DNA of 64,000 nucleotides, from NCBI RefSeq assembly GCF_011059105.1, contig NZ_JAALLS010000006.1, positions 116,669 through 180,668 on the forward strand. The letters run 5' to 3'. The notes beneath the pieces were generated by a model that was not told the origin of the DNA, ran no database searches, and worked only from the letters and a program-made list of their open reading frames with translations. Below are positions 62,918 through 64,000 of the stretch, piece after piece. The position numbers and the translations under genes are program-made. Source of the DNA: Fodinibius halophilus (lineage in GTDB: Bacteria > Bacteroidota > Rhodothermia > Balneolales > Balneolaceae). Position 1 is the first letter of the stretch. Each line of letters begins with the position of its first letter.

Positions 62918-64000
62918 TTAGGCGGTTACTGCTGTTCTTATCGGATTCCAACTGGCAACCTCTTCGATCAGTTCTCTGGTGGGGGCCAGGTTTGCATATC
63001 GTTTTATATTATAGCCGGCAGCATACAGGTTAATTTCGGTTTGCACCTTCCTGAGGCCTCGCAGCTTCAGCGGAATCTGCCCCATCCAGTGTTTTAAGGT
63101 GCCAAAGACATGCTCGACAATCCCCTTTCGCTCTTTGATGCGTGCTTGCCCGTACCGACTGCCTATTTGCCGGGCATAGCCAGCCCGCCACCGCGCCCCA
63201 TGGAACACCGTCAGATTGCGCACCCCATCGGCGGCACTGGTGCACTCCGATTGCATCGGACAGTCCCGGCAGCTCGTCCCGCGATAGGTGTCGACGTAGG
63301 CGTCTTTGCTTTTGCGATAGCGGCCTTTGCTTTTGGGCTCCAGCCAGCGGCCGGCCGAGCAGCGGTAGCGATCGGTTTCGGGCTGGTAGGTAAACTGGAC
63401 CGGGCGGTTCGTTACGGGCGCATCATTTTCGGGGATATAGCAACGTGTGGCGGTTTCGGTTTGAATCTGTTTTACGTCGCCTAAGTCGGTGTAACCGGTG
63501 TCCGCCAATAGCTCATCCGGGACGTGGCCCAGTTGGGTCCAGATGGCCTTGTGCATGGGAATAAGCTGCTCAAAATCCGTCGGATCGTTGGTCATCCTGG
63601 CGGCCACAATCATCTTGTATTTGTTGTCTACGGCCGCTTGCAGGTTATAGGATGGTTGCTTTCCGCTATGGGGAGCACGCATCAGGCGAGCCCCGGGATC
63701 GGACAGGGACAAGCGCTTGGCCTTGCTTGCCCTCAGGCGCGCTTTGGCGGCTTCCAGGGCTTCGATCTGCTCATGTAACCCGGCAATCTTTTCCATGATT
63801 TCCGGTTCTCCCATTCCTTCGGGCTGCCCATCTAACAGCTTCCGGGCATCCTCGAGGGCGTCATTACGATCCAGTTTGTTCATCCACTCCCGTAATTGTT
63901 GCCGGCTGCGTTCTATCCGTTTATCCAGGCGTTCCTCATCCGGGGCATCCCAGCCCGTATACGCCTTAAGCTTCGTCCCATCGATCGCTACGCGCTGGCC
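62918..64000 (-). mobile_element. IS1182-family transposase, 5'-truncated by the window end
   Basis: About 360 codons are visible; reading continues upstream of the first internal Met (63883) to the window edge (GQRVAIDGTKLKAYTGWD...). DDE-type marks: VAIDGTKLKA near the left, the AAVDNKYKMIVAARMTND strand, ADTGY with a catalytic Asp, the CRDCPMQSEC zinc-ribbon motif typical of IS1182, and a C-terminal KGIVEHVFGTLKHWMG with the conserved Glu. Frame intact over this part, so it may be an active copy. GC-rich compared with the cassette beside it. Confidence 0.88.

Noticed and set aside
63110..63484. 124-residue + strand frame opposite the transposase
   Set aside because: Antisense shadow of an intact IS1182 transposase with catalytic and zinc motifs.
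1..64000. tRNA or rRNA genes
   Set aside because: No cloverleaf with a GGTTCGAATCC-type T-arm or rRNA core sequence was seen on reading both strands; GGTTCGA matches at 6 and near 7336 are inside coding sequence.

Overview
The window looks like a chromosome segment from a Balneolota/Rhodothermota-type bacterium in the wider Bacteroidota group; Balneola, Gracilimonas or Fodinibius-like is my best guess. The basis is moderate-to-low GC, mostly weak Shine-Dalgarno signals, several promoters of the TTTG - 19/20 bp - TAnnTTTG type, many lipoproteins, and the gene families present. No rRNA, tRNA or CRISPR array was seen.

Layout. 0-4.6 kb: a lipoprotein start, a small anchored protein, a lipase-maturation-factor membrane protein, a dUTPase/dCTP-deaminase-like protein, a Gfo/Idh/MocA oxidoreductase and a TPR protein. 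4.6-6.4 kb: gene-free and rich in interspersed repeats. 6.4-10.6 kb (- strand): a probable ornithine-lipid operon, with an OlsB-like N-acyltransferase, a PlsC/OlsA-like O-acyltransferase, and an unusual alpha/beta-hydrolase + DedA + ATP-grasp fusion. 10.8-12.3 kb: a ParA/ribbon-helix-helix pair and a 49-residue membrane protein. 12.5-16.9 kb: M28 and M19 peptidases (both lipoproteins) and a D-threonine-aldolase/D-serine-dehydratase-like enzyme. 17.3-29.4 kb (- strand): a compact type IV pilus locus of pilin, O-antigen-ligase-like protein, PilC, PilB, a cyclic-nucleotide-binding protein, PilT, a PilM-PilN fusion, a PilO-PilP fusion and a secretin with a C-terminal SPOR domain. 30-44.8 kb: surface lipoproteins, a fatty-acid desaturase, a SUI1/YciH protein, DinB, an Nei/Fpg glycosylase, PlsC, a DEAD-box helicase, FKBP, a multi-PAS histidine kinase and inorganic pyrophosphatase. 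44.8-46.5 kb: a second repeat-rich gap. 46.5-55.2 kb: recC-recB-recD, visibly GC-richer than the rest.

55.5-64 kb is an accessory region that looks like a defence island. It carries a pRiA4b ORF-3-like gene, a three-gene ABC-3C system (Cap4-like nuclease/CTD protein, middle component, DUF3732 ATPase), and a translationally coupled set of small membrane and very basic proteins. It also has a two-gene cassette (DUF2188 plus a TIR/nucleoside-deoxyribosyltransferase-like protein) bracketed by ~110-120 bp direct repeats, and an IS1182-type transposase running off the window end.

Two families of non-coding interspersed elements (A, four copies; B, three copies) share CTTTGCAAAAC-type ends and mostly sit between convergent genes. 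The strongest leads for something undescribed are the direct-repeat-bounded DUF2188/TIR-like cassette, the coupled tandem basic micro-proteins behind the ABC-3C system, the hydrolase-DedA-ATP-grasp fusion in the ornithine-lipid operon, and the fused PilMN/PilOP architecture with a pilin whose leader is only two residues long.
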